From: Bradyrhizobium sp. Rc3b
GTDB lineage: Bacteria; Pseudomonadota; Alphaproteobacteria; Rhizobiales; Xanthobacteraceae
DNA: 64,000 nt
Assembly (NCBI RefSeq): GCF_900114915.1
Contig: NZ_FOUS01000011.1
Span: 62,001-126,000, forward strand
Reading direction: 5' to 3'
Made by a program: the position numbers and the translations under genes
The notes under the pieces: generated by a model
The model's database searches: none
Seen by the model: the letters and a program-made list of their open reading frames with translations, nothing else
Told to the model about the DNA's origin: nothing
In this document: positions 17,573 to 25,129 of the stretch, one piece after another
Numbering within the stretch: position 1 is the first letter of the stretch
Layout of the letters: each line of letters starts with the position of its first letter

Positions 17573-17839
17573 TCATTGTCCTCCCGCGAGCCGCCCGCCG
17601 CTGCGGATGACATCGTCGCGTTGATCGACATGGCGCTGATATTCGGAGATCGCGCGATTGGCCATCCGGATCCGGTTCGTGTGCCCCTCCTCGACCATCA
17701 TGGTGATGCGCTGCGCCAGAAACACGCAGGCCGCGAACTCATCGCCGATGGCGCCCGTCCGCGTGAGAAAGTTCCAGGCGATCTCATAGGCCTGCTCGGC
17801 GGCGGGGTTGCGGTAGTCGCTGAAGATAATGTGCGTCAT
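17573..17839 (-). CDS. Small conserved hypothetical protein
   Basis: An 88-residue cytoplasmic protein, MTHIIFSDYRNPAAEQAYE...; the ATG at 17839 is chosen because residues upstream are charged and repetitive. It is helical, with a pattern reminiscent of small alphaproteobacterial proteins of unknown role (AYEIAWNFLTRTGAIGDEFA, FLAQRITMMVEEGHTNRIRM). No catalytic motif is visible. It converges with the binding-protein gene, 26 bp away. Confidence 0.6.
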   Translation of the reverse strand: MTHIIFSDYRNPAAEQAYEIAWNFLTRTGAIGDEFAACVFLAQRITMMVEEGHTNRIRMANRAISEYQRHVDQRDDVIRSGGRLAGGQ

Positions 17840-18076
17840 CACCGGCAAAGCCGCAGGGCAGCGATCGTTCCTGTGGTCCCTTCCGACGTCCCCCAATCAT
17901 GGGCTGCATTGAGTCCCCGATGGTGTTCCGGTCCCCGGAACGAAATGCACTTCCGCTGGCAGACACGTTTCGACGCTGGGTCGCAGGCCTCCAGTTCGAT
18001 GCACCCGCAACGCCTCGCGCAGGAACGGTTGGCCGCGCGCGTGATTGGTCCGGCATGAACCTCAGGGAGACACAAC

Positions 18077-18406
18077 ATGCGTAAGACAATGCTGACGATC
18101 TTCACAGCTGCAATGCTCGCCGGCGCTTCCGTCGGCGCAGCATTCGCTCAAGGTGCTGGTGGCGGCGCAGGCGGCGGAGCTGGTGCCGGTGCGGGAGCCG
18201 GTGGCGCGGGGGCCGGTGGTGCGGGCGCAGGTGCTGGTGCAGGCGGTAGCGGCGCTGCCGGAGGAAGCGGAAGCGCTGGAGACGGTTCCGGCGGCGGCAG
18301 TGGTGACACCACCCATACGCAACGCGGCGGACAGGGCGCGTCCAGCGCTCCAGGCATGCGCAACGAGAACACCCCACCGACGAGCGGCACCGCACCGCGG
18401 CGCTAG
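18077..18406 (+). CDS. Secreted glycine/alanine-rich protein
   Basis: A 109-residue protein with a clear signal peptide (MRKTMLTIFTAAMLAGASVGAA...AQ) and a mature region made almost wholly of Gly, Ala and Ser: repeats of GAGAGAG and GAGGAG, then GSGS, and a polar tail with no Cys. GGGAGACACAAC is the ribosome-binding site. Low-complexity sequence of this kind is expected to be disordered or to form extended glycine-rich structure at the cell surface; no function is known. The stop codon is followed directly by a dispersed palindromic repeat. Confidence 0.7.
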   Translation: MRKTMLTIFTAAMLAGASVGAAFAQGAGGGAGGGAGAGAGAGGAGAGGAGAGAGAGGSGAAGGSGSAGDGSGGGSGDTTHTQRGGQGASSAPGMRNENTPPTSGTAPRR

Positions 18407-18506
18407 CGCATGATCCGGAAAAGTGTGCGGCGGTTTTTCGAAGAGACCATGCTCAAACGATAAATAGAGCGCGATGGCGATTTATCCTGATCTCATCGCG
18501 CTTCAG
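18407..18506 (+). repeat. Dispersed palindromic intergenic repeat, copy 2 (full length)
   Basis: Starts GCATGATCCGGAAAAGTGTG immediately after the TAG of the glycine-rich gene, continues to ACCATGCTCAAAC, and ends with a second arm pair (GAGCGCGATG / CATCGCGCTT). About 100 bp long, it aligns with the copy at 3248 over both stem-loops, with several substitutions. Confidence 0.85.
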
Positions 18507-18595
18507 TCGCCTCGTTGATCGCCCTCTTCGGAAACCGATCCTTCGAGATGTACGAAAGCGGTCCCCGCGAATCCTTCGCCGGGACCGCTTTGTCT

Positions 18596-19090
18596 TCACC
18601 GCTTCATGCCCGCCACATAGGCCGCGAGCTTGTCGAGAGTCTGGTAGCCGTATTCGACGGCGCCGAAGCCGATCATGCCATCGCGCTGCGCGCTGCTCGA
18701 GGCCAGCTGGCGCATCATCAGCACGGTCTTGCCATTGCTCTGCTCGGCAAAGGTGACGGTGAAGCGGAACATGCCGGGATCCTCGTCCTGGTCGACGCCG
18801 TGGTCCATCTCCATCAGCTGCGGCCGCTCGATGCGGCGGAAGCGCATGCGGTTCGGATAGACCGTGCCGTCGGGGCCGATCATGTTGAAGCGCCAGACGC
18901 CGCCGACGCGTACGTCGATCTCGAAGGTCTCGACCTTGAATCCCTTCGGCCCGAACCATTGCGGCAGATGCTTCGGGTCGGACCACGCCTCGAACACCAG
19001 ATCGCGCGGCGCGTCGATCACGCGCGACATCACGATCTCACGGTCGAGCGACCATTGCGACAGAGCGGGATTGGCAGAATTCGTCATCAC
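18596..19090 (-). CDS. SRPBCC/AHSA1-domain protein
   Basis: A 164-residue START-like protein. Typical features are REIVMSRVIDAPRDLVFEAWSDP, the WFGPKGF segment, and a C-terminal helix LDKLAAYVAG. The family has a hydrophobic cavity and is usually coded behind an ArsR regulator, as here: the gene overlaps the regulator's last codons by 4 bp. The ligand is unknown, and the protein may be an effector-binding partner or a minor stress protein. Confidence 0.87.
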   Translation of the reverse strand: MMTNSANPALSQWSLDREIVMSRVIDAPRDLVFEAWSDPKHLPQWFGPKGFKVETFEIDVRVGGVWRFNMIGPDGTVYPNRMRFRRIERPQLMEMDHGVDQDEDPGMFRFTVTFAEQSNGKTVLMMRQLASSSAQRDGMIGFGAVEYGYQTLDKLAAYVAGMKR

Positions 19091-19476
19091 TCAGAACCTT
19101 TCCGTTTGGTTGTTCGGGACGGCCGCTTGGCAGCCGCCCGCTCCTTCTCTTTCTTGAGCTTCATCACGTAGGCTTCGAACCGGTCGAGCCGAGCCTCCCA
19201 GATTGCGCGCTGCTGCTGGAACCAGTCCTCCGCACCGAGCAGCGCATCCGGGCTGAGACGGCAAGTGCGCACGCGGCCGGATTTCTCCGACAGCACGAGC
19301 CCGCTCGTCTCCAGCACATGGATGTGTTTCATGAAGCTCGGCAGCGCCATGGCGAAAGGATCGGCGAGCTCCCCGACGGAGGCCTCGCCGGCGCACAGCC
19401 GCATCACGATCGCCCGTCTGGTGGGATCGGCGAGCGCTGCGAAAACCTGGTCGAGGCGGGGCGATTGGTTAGCCAT
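19087..19476 (-). CDS. ArsR-family transcriptional regulator
   Basis: A 129-residue winged-helix regulator: LDQVFAALADPTRRAIVMRL, then GELADPFAMALPSFMKHIHVLETSGLV, then the RLSPDAL wing and a basic tail. It lacks the CVC metal site of ArsR/SmtB sensors. I place the start at ATG 19476 because the promoter lies directly upstream of it; the open frame upstream has a TTG at 19515 and an ATG at 19503, but those would be inside the promoter. It is expected to repress itself and the overlapping SRPBCC gene. Confidence 0.87.
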   Translation of the reverse strand: MANQSPRLDQVFAALADPTRRAIVMRLCAGEASVGELADPFAMALPSFMKHIHVLETSGLVLSEKSGRVRTCRLSPDALLGAEDWFQQQRAIWEARLDRFEAYVMKLKKEKERAAAKRPSRTTKRKGSE

Positions 19477-19485
19477 GAAGCTAAC
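19468..19485. promoter_or_regulatory. ArsR operator 1, overlapping the start codon
   Basis: GTTAGC-CATGAA-GCTAAC, a perfect 6-bp inverted repeat whose spacer contains the complement of the regulator's ATG. Together with operator 2 it gives the consensus TTAGC-N6-GCTAA. Its centre lies at about the predicted transcription start. Confidence 0.7.
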
Positions 19486-19512
19486 TATAGGCGACCCGTG
19501 CATCGGCGTCAA
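19484..19512 (-). promoter_or_regulatory. sigma70-type promoter of the ArsR/SRPBCC operon
   Basis: On the minus strand TTGACG (19512-19507), a 17-bp spacer, then TATAGT (19489-19484). The first transcribed base is predicted at about 19477, which is the start codon itself, and no Shine-Dalgarno exists, so a leaderless mRNA is expected. Confidence 0.7.
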
Positions 19513-19517
19513 CAATT

Positions 19518-19535
19518 GTTAGCCCACAAGCTAAG
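19518..19535. promoter_or_regulatory. ArsR operator 2, upstream of the -35 box
   Basis: GTTAGC-CCACAA-GCTAAG; the arms match operator 1 except for the last base. The two operators are 50 bp apart centre to centre, on the same DNA face and flanking the promoter. Confidence 0.65.
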
Positions 19536-19610
19536 TAATTTGATCGCAGGCCGCGCAACGGAACCTGAAACGCGCAATTGTGAATTGGGCCGCCGGGCGC
19601 TTCCCGCTAA

Positions 19611-20822
19611 ATGAGACCGGGGGCACCATTGCATCGTTCGTCAGGGCACGTGCCGCCTTTTGTCACATCATCATCGTTCACCAGGCGGGCGCTCGCCCGG
19701 GCCGCGCTTGTTCCCCTCGCGATCGCGCTTTCCCCGCGCCGCGCCTCCGCGGATTCCGACATGATCGCGCAGATGCGCGACATCGTCGCAAACGAGCTGG
19801 CGCCGACCGTAGCGCCGGGCCATGCGGGCGGCCTCGCCGCCGCCCTCTATGCCGGACGGCATGTCGAATTCTTCGACTACGGTCTTGCCGATGACGCCAC
19901 CAAGCGGAAGGTGACGCCGGACACGCTGTTCAACCTCGCGTCTTTAAGAAAGCCGTTCGAGGCGACGCTGGTCGCACTCGGCACGCTCCGCGGCGAGCTG
20001 CGGCTCGATGACCGCGTCCCTAAATATCTTCCCGAGCTCGACGGCGATTACATCCGCCGCGTCAGCGTCGGCGATCTCGTCACGCACACCTCGGGGCTGT
20101 TGCTGCCGACCGACCATCCGCCCTGGCCGAACGATCAGTTCACGCGCGAGCAGTTCATCGCCATGCTGAACGCCTTCGCGCCGGCGCCCGGCGTCGCACC
20201 CGGCCGACAGCGCATCTACACCCATGCCGGCTACGTGCTGCTTCAGCTCGTGCTCGAGCGCTGCTACGGCACGCCGATCGGCGCGTTGATCCAGCACCGC
20301 ATTCTCCGCCCCCTCGCCATGGACGCCAGCTTCATCCCCGAGCGCGGCGCGGACAGTCGCGCCGTCATGGACGGGGCCTGGATGCGGCGCGTGGTCCAGG
20401 GCTATTCCGACCAGGGCACGGCGATCGGCCCAATCGGCGACCAGCAGAGCTATTTTGATTTTCCCGGCACCGGCCAGATGTTCTCTTCCGCCCGGGATCT
20501 TGCCACCTTCGCGGCAGCCTGCGTCGACGGCCGGTCGATCGATCCACAATTGCGCGAGGCGCTGCGGATGACGCAGCGTGAAGTCTTCCGCATCGACGAC
20601 AAGTTCGGACAGGGCATGGCCTGGGAGACCGTGCGTCTGCCGGGCGTCACCGTCATCGACAAGCCCGGCGGCCTCAACAATGCGTCCGGCTATATCGGGC
20701 TCGTGCCGGCGCGGCGGATCGCCATCGTCCTGCTCGCCAACCGCGGCGAATATCCGCACGAGATCGCGCGCTACAAGATCCTGCCCGCGCTGGCGCATCT
20801 GCTGCCATCGCACGCAGGCTGA
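19611..20822 (+). CDS. Secreted serine hydrolase, beta-lactamase class C / esterase fold
   Basis: A 403-residue protein with an N-terminal signal (FTRRALARAALVPLAIAL...ASA, possibly twin-arginine). The SxxK motif is Ser111-Leu-Arg-Lys114 in NLASLRKP. The second motif, usually Tyr-x-Asn, reads Tyr203-Thr-His205 (IYTHAGYVLLQ), and the third is a weak KPGG. The family covers class C beta-lactamases, D-alanyl carboxypeptidases and esterases; with the altered second motif a true beta-lactamase is less likely than an esterase or peptidase. The upstream start is not supported by a Shine-Dalgarno, so a later start cannot be excluded. Confidence 0.8.
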   Translation: MRPGAPLHRSSGHVPPFVTSSSFTRRALARAALVPLAIALSPRRASADSDMIAQMRDIVANELAPTVAPGHAGGLAAALYAGRHVEFFDYGLADDATKRKVTPDTLFNLASLRKPFEATLVALGTLRGELRLDDRVPKYLPELDGDYIRRVSVGDLVTHTSGLLLPTDHPPWPNDQFTREQFIAMLNAFAPAPGVAPGRQRIYTHAGYVLLQLVLERCYGTPIGALIQHRILRPLAMDASFIPERGADSRAVMDGAWMRRVVQGYSDQGTAIGPIGDQQSYFDFPGTGQMFSSARDLATFAAACVDGRSIDPQLREALRMTQREVFRIDDKFGQGMAWETVRLPGVTVIDKPGGLNNASGYIGLVPARRIAIVLLANRGEYPHEIARYKILPALAHLLPSHAG

Positions 20823-20833
20823 GCTTTAAAACA

Positions 20834-20860
20834 GAAAGCCCCGGCCAGGCCGGGGCTTTC
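20834..20860. terminator. bidirectional terminator between converging genes
   Basis: GAAAGCCCCGGCC (20834-20846), one base, GGCCGGGGCTTTC (20848-20860): a perfect 13-bp inverted repeat. It sits between the hydrolase gene ending at 20822 and the porin gene ending at 20885. Confidence 0.85.
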
Positions 20861-20884
20861 CACGCCAGGATCGGAACGGGATGC

Positions 20885-21718
20885 TCAGTATCTGGCGACG
20901 ACCGGTCCGCCGAACTTGTAGTTCACGCCGACGCGCACGATGTTGGACTTGAGATCCACCGAATGGGTGAAGGTCTGGGCCGGCAACGCCACACCGACGT
21001 TGAAATTGTTGCTGGTCATGCTGCTGCGGCCGAGATCGACGTAAAGATATTCGGCCTTCAGCGACCAGCCGTTGCCCACGGCGTATTCGCCGCCGACGCC
21101 TGCTGTCCAGCCGACGCGGGTGTCGCGGATCGCTCCGGACTCGGTCGCGCCAGCAAAGGTGTCGGTGAAGCTGAAATTGCCCCTCACCTCGGCGATGGCG
21201 GCGCCGCCGGTGGCGTAAATCAGCCAGCTCGGCGTCGCGAGGAAGCCAATGCGGCCGCGAATGGTGGCGAGCCAATCGGCCGAGACCGACGAATTGACGG
21301 TGAAGGTGGTCGGCGCGCAGCAGGGATACACGGCCGTGCTGCTCGCGCTGCCCTTGAAGCCGAAATAGTTGATGTCACCCTCGAGGCCGAGCACGGCGTT
21401 GTTGACCTGCCAGTTATAGCCGGCGGTGAAGCCGCCGGTCACACCGGAGCTGTTGATGTGTTGGGCGCCGACCGTCCCGATGGCGGTCACGCTCGAATCC
21501 GCGAAATAGGCGGCCACCGGAAACAGCGTGGTGGTGGCGGGGTTCGCGCTGCCCCACTGCCCGCCGACATTGCCGCCGACGTAGAAGCCGGTCCAGTTAT
21601 AGACTGGCGCCATCACCGTCGCCTTGGTGTAATGCGCCGCGAGATCGGCCGCCTGAACGGATGCGGTGCCCAGGATGACCGAGACAACCGAGGCAGCCGC
21701 CAGCAAAAACTTGTTCAT
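20885..21718 (-). CDS. Outer-membrane beta-barrel protein (Omp25/porin-like)
   Basis: A 277-residue protein with a Sec signal peptide (MNKFLLAAASVVSVILGTASVQAAD) and the alphaproteobacterial Omp25/31 signature: YNWTGFYVGGNVGGQWG near the mature N-terminus, GFTAGYNWQV, alternating beta-strands, and a terminal strand NIVRVGVNYKFGGPVVARY. An AAGGAGACTGGA ribosome-binding site is upstream. Predicted as an 8-stranded barrel. The gap 21719-21993 shows no gene. Confidence 0.87.
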   Translation of the reverse strand: MNKFLLAAASVVSVILGTASVQAADLAAHYTKATVMAPVYNWTGFYVGGNVGGQWGSANPATTTLFPVAAYFADSSVTAIGTVGAQHINSSGVTGGFTAGYNWQVNNAVLGLEGDINYFGFKGSASSTAVYPCCAPTTFTVNSSVSADWLATIRGRIGFLATPSWLIYATGGAAIAEVRGNFSFTDTFAGATESGAIRDTRVGWTAGVGGEYAVGNGWSLKAEYLYVDLGRSSMTSNNFNVGVALPAQTFTHSVDLKSNIVRVGVNYKFGGPVVARY

Positions 21719-21993
21719 TCCAGTCTCCTTGCCCCACGCGATTGACCTCGCGTTTCGAATGCGCGCAGGTAAAAGCCAACCGGCGCAGTTAGGGCATAGG
21801 GCGGGCGCCGCTGCTCGTCTTGGGCTGCGGCGCAGTTCGCAAGGACTGTGACGTAGTGTGCGCCTCAGATCGTGCGAACAGATGACGAGTGTGACCGAGG
21901 AGCCACGCCTCATCCATCATCAGCGGCGCGCGACGCACCGCCCGTGTCGCGTCACGACAAGACCGCCAAAGGCGCGATTCGAGACCGTGCGCT

Positions 21994-22698
21994 TCAGACC
22001 GAGCGCGTCAGCCCGCCATCGACGCGGATGTTCTGGCCGGTGATGTAGGCCGCGCCGTCGGAGGCCAGGAACGAGACCGTCGCGGCGATCTCCTCGACCT
22101 TGCCGTAGCGCTTCATCGGCACGCTGTCGCGGCGCGCATCCAGCTGCGGCAGGCTGTCGATCCAGCCCGGCAGGACATTGTTCATGCGGATGTTGTCGGC
22201 CGCATGGGTATCGGTGAAGATCTTGGTGAAGGCGGCAAGGCCCGCGCGGAACACCGCCGAGGTCGGGAACATGGCGCTGGGCTCGAAGGCCCAGGCGGTC
22301 GAGATGTTGATGATGGCGCCACCCTTCTGCGCCTGCATGATCGGCGTCACCAGCCGCGTCGGGCGGATCACGTTCAAGAGATACGTGTCGAGGCCGGTGT
22401 GCCACTGATCGTCGGTAATCTCCGTGATCGGCGCCCGCGGCCCGTGCCCGGCGCTGTTGACGAGCACGTCGATGCGTCCCCACTTCGTCATGGCGCCGTC
22501 AACGAGGCGCTTCAGATCGTCATTCTCCTTGTTGGAGCCGGTGACGCCGAGCCCGCCGAGCTCGGCCGCCAGCGCCTCGCCCTTGCCGGAGGACGACAGG
22601 ATCGCGACGCGAAACCCGTCCGCCGCCAGCCGCCGCGCAGCCCCTGCCCCCATGCCGCTGCCGCCGGCGGTAACGAGCGCAACCTTCTCTGCTGCCAT
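21994..22698 (-). CDS. SDR-family protein lacking the YxxxK catalytic motif
   Basis: A 234-residue Rossmann protein with a TAGGSGMGAGAA cofactor loop, VNSAG in place of NNAG (79-84) and Ser133 in NISTAWAF. Where Tyr-x-x-x-Lys should follow, the sequence reads PTSAVFRAGL, with Thr/Ser at 146-147 and Phe/Arg at 150-151. It therefore has no classical Tyr-Lys pair and may be non-catalytic or use another residue. It ends in the usual GQNIRVDGG. It diverges from an acetyltransferase gene across a 100-bp gap with a 16-bp palindrome. Confidence 0.8.
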   Translation of the reverse strand: MAAEKVALVTAGGSGMGAGAARRLAADGFRVAILSSSGKGEALAAELGGLGVTGSNKENDDLKRLVDGAMTKWGRIDVLVNSAGHGPRAPITEITDDQWHTGLDTYLLNVIRPTRLVTPIMQAQKGGAIINISTAWAFEPSAMFPTSAVFRAGLAAFTKIFTDTHAADNIRMNNVLPGWIDSLPQLDARRDSVPMKRYGKVEEIAATVSFLASDGAAYITGQNIRVDGGLTRSV

Positions 22699-22763
22699 GA
22701 CCGATCATCCCTTCAGTTGAGGCGAGCCGCAGGCTCGGCCTATCATGAGGCCTTCTACAGCCA

Positions 22764-22779
22764 GACCTGTCGGCAGGTC
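22764..22779. promoter_or_regulatory. palindromic site between the SDR and acetyltransferase genes
   Basis: GACCTG-TCGG-CAGGTC is a perfect 6-bp inverted repeat, 20 bp before the acetyltransferase start. A second one, CGAGCC-GCA-GGCTCG, lies at 22723-22737. Either may be an operator. Confidence 0.35.
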
Positions 22780-22799
22780 CATGGTCGAAGGCATCCGTC

Positions 22800-23654
22800 A
22801 TGAGCAACCCGAGAAGTGATTTGCTGATCCGCAATCTGCGCCCCGAGGAGATCTCCCTTGCCATCGACTGGGCCGCGGCCGAGGGCTGGAATCCGGGCCA
22901 TCGCGATGCCGCCTGCTTTGCGGTTCCCGACGCGCAAGGTTTCTTCGTCGGCGAGATCGATGGCGAGCCGGTGGCGACCGTCTCCTGCGTCAATTACGAT
23001 GATCGCTTCGCCTTCCTCGGCTTCTACATCGTGCGCGATAGCTTTCGCGGCGCGGGCCATGGCCTGCGCATCTGGAATGCGGCGATCGCGCATGCGGGCG
23101 CGCGCGTGATCGGGCTCGACGGCGTCGTGGCGCAGCAGGACAATTACAGGAAGTCCGGTTTCCAGCTGGGCTACGCCAATATCCGCTATGGCGGCATCGT
23201 CGCCGCGCGCTCGAGGCCGCCCACTGAGGTCGTTGCGCTCGACACGATTCCTTTTGCGCTCGTGGAAGCGGACGATGCCACCGTCTTCCCGGCCCGGCGC
23301 AGCGCCTTCCTGCGCGCCTGGATCGATACATCAGGCCATGTCGGCCGCGCCCTCGTGCGCGACGGCAAGCTCGCCGCATGGGGCGTGATCCGGCCCTGCC
23401 GGACCGGCTGCAAGATCGGCCCGCTGGTCGCCGACGATCGCGCGGCGGCGGAGGCGATCGTGCAGGCTTTGCTTGCGAGCGCCGATGTCGGCGAAATCTT
23501 CCTCGACGTCCCCGCCGTCAATCGCGAGGCGATCGCGCTTGCGGAAGCACTCGGGCTCAAGCCGGTGTTCGAGACGGCGCGGATGTACACGGGAGCGATC
23601 CCGCCGCTGCGCATCGACCGCGTCTTTGGCGTGACCAGCTTCGAGCTGGGCTAG
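22800..23654 (+). CDS. GNAT-family N-acetyltransferase with C-terminal YitH/HslF-type domain
   Basis: A 284-residue two-domain acetyltransferase. The N-terminal GNAT half (about 8-135) includes FLGFYIVRDSFRGAGHGLRIW, the acetyl-CoA binding motif A, and the C-terminal half (about 150-284) resembles the acetyltransf_18 domain (RSAFLRAWIDTSGH... CKIGPLVADDRAAAEAIVQALL). The substrate is not identifiable. The gene diverges from the SDR gene. Confidence 0.82.
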   Translation: MSNPRSDLLIRNLRPEEISLAIDWAAAEGWNPGHRDAACFAVPDAQGFFVGEIDGEPVATVSCVNYDDRFAFLGFYIVRDSFRGAGHGLRIWNAAIAHAGARVIGLDGVVAQQDNYRKSGFQLGYANIRYGGIVAARSRPPTEVVALDTIPFALVEADDATVFPARRSAFLRAWIDTSGHVGRALVRDGKLAAWGVIRPCRTGCKIGPLVADDRAAAEAIVQALLASADVGEIFLDVPAVNREAIALAEALGLKPVFETARMYTGAIPPLRIDRVFGVTSFELG

Positions 23655-23953
23655 CGCATGTACTCATAGAGGCAACGTCGGCTGCTGACGGCCAAGCGGA
23701 AAGCATCTGCTCGGCTTGAGCTTTACTGGTTTTGACCCATTTGAGACATCAAACCGGCTTGCTTTCCTCTGAAGTTTCGTCAATATCGGCCGCATGACTG
23801 TCGTCGTGATCGCGCTCGCGAACTTGTGGTGGCGCTCCACTTAGGAGCGGCACGGCTTTGTCATTCACTCAACCGTCGCCGCCGTTCATCGGCTTGCGAG
23901 GTTGCTTCATCAAAAGTCCGATTGAATGGCGGCTCCTAATTTGGAGAACCGCG
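23655..23953. other. long leader-like intergenic region upstream of the tryptophanyl-tRNA synthetase gene
   Basis: No convincing gene lies in these 299 bp. The base composition is less GC-rich than on either side. An 8-bp inverted repeat, TTAGGAGC at 23841-23848 and GCTCCTAA at 23932-23939, brackets the last 90 bp; the right arm is next to the ribosome-binding site (GGAGAA, 23943-23948). Two TGG codons in frame with the synthetase occur at 23927 and 23942. Confidence 0.4.
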
Positions 23954-24973
23954 ATGCAAGATTCGTCAGCCACCCTCCCTGTTATCCTGACCGGCGACAG
24001 AACAACCGGACCGTTGCACCTAGGGCACTACGTCGGTTCGTTGAAGAACCGCGTCGCCCTGCAGACAACGCACCGGCAGTACCTGCTGCTGGCCGACACC
24101 CAGGCACTCACCGACAACGCGCACAATCCCGGTCGGGTGCGTGACAATGTCATTGAGATTGCGACAGACTACCTCGCCGTTGGCATCGACCCGAACCAGA
24201 GCACGATCTGCCTTCAATCGCATCTTCCGGCATTGGCCGATTTGACCCTGCTGTACATGAACTATGTCACGGTGGCGCGGCTTGAGCGCAACCCAACCAT
24301 CAAGGACGAAATTCAGGCGCGAGGTTTCGGCAGGGATATTCCTGCAGGCTTTCTCTGCTATCCCGTCGCCCAAGCCGCAGACATTACCGGCTTCAAAGCG
24401 ACGATTGTCCCGGTTGGAGAAGATCAAGCTCCATTGGTCGAGCAAACCAATGAAGTTATTCGTCGCATCAATCGTCAAGCTAGAGTTGACGTGTTGCCAG
24501 AAGCCCATGCGCTTATTCCTTACGTCGGGCGTCTTCCCGGTATCGACGGCAAAGCCAAAATGAGCAAGTCGCAGGGCAATACCATTCGGCTATCAGCGAC
24601 GGCCGAGGAAATACGGGAGGCTGTCAGGCGTATGTTCACTGATCCAAACCATCTTAAGGCGTCCGATCCGGGTTGCGTCGAAGGCAACGTCGTCTTTACG
24701 TATCTGGATGCGTTCGACGAAGATCACATGACGGTTGAGGATTTGAAGGCACGCTATATCCGCGGCGGCTTGGGGGACAGCATTGTCAAGAAACGACTGG
24801 ATGACGTTCTGCAGGCGCTTATCGCGCCAATCCGAGACCGTCGCCGCGCACTCGCTCGCGATCCCTGCTATGTGCTGCAAGTAGTTAAGCAGGGCACTGC
24901 GCGGGCGAGGGAGATAACTGATGCTACTTTGCGCGATGTTCGCGCGGCGCTTGGTCTATTCACACTGAATTAG
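23954..24973 (+). CDS. trpS: Tryptophanyl-tRNA synthetase
   Basis: A class I aminoacyl-tRNA synthetase of about 340 residues starting at ATG 23954 (MQDSSATLPVILTGDRTTG) with GGAGAA upstream. The HIGH motif appears as GPLHLGHYVG and the KMSKS loop as KAKMSKSQGNT. It attaches tryptophan to tRNA-Trp in the cytoplasm. The protein contains no tryptophan residue itself, as may be expected for an enzyme that must work during tryptophan shortage. Its codon use is less GC-rich than its neighbours. Most bacteria have one TrpRS; since the usual chromosomal copy is not in view this may be a second, possibly acquired, copy. Confidence 0.88.
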   Translation: MQDSSATLPVILTGDRTTGPLHLGHYVGSLKNRVALQTTHRQYLLLADTQALTDNAHNPGRVRDNVIEIATDYLAVGIDPNQSTICLQSHLPALADLTLLYMNYVTVARLERNPTIKDEIQARGFGRDIPAGFLCYPVAQAADITGFKATIVPVGEDQAPLVEQTNEVIRRINRQARVDVLPEAHALIPYVGRLPGIDGKAKMSKSQGNTIRLSATAEEIREAVRRMFTDPNHLKASDPGCVEGNVVFTYLDAFDEDHMTVEDLKARYIRGGLGDSIVKKRLDDVLQALIAPIRDRRRALARDPCYVLQVVKQGTARAREITDATLRDVRAALGLFTLN

Positions 24974-24980
24974 TGGGAGG

Positions 24981-25015
24981 GGGGCCAAGCGGAGCTTGTA
25001 TCTGGATTTGGCCCC
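24981..25015 (+). terminator. hairpin after trpS
   Basis: GGGGCCAA (24981-24988) and TTGGCCCC (25008-25015) form a perfect 8-bp stem with a 19-base loop, 7 bp after the trpS stop. No T-run follows, so it may be a Rho-assisted terminator. Confidence 0.5.
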
Positions 25016-25129
25016 TAGCTGCACTTGATGGATGTCCGCCACTCCGCCGCTGTCGAGGCTCGAGCAGACATCGATGCGCTGGTCCTCGCCAAGCATGAGT
25101 ACACGCCCTGGCTGGACGGACTACGACGT

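Noticed and set aside
23926..24144. Possible leader peptide upstream of trpS
   Set aside because: The two TGG codons are in the synthetase frame without a stop before it, and no short independent leader frame with a ribosome-binding site and Trp codons can be defined.
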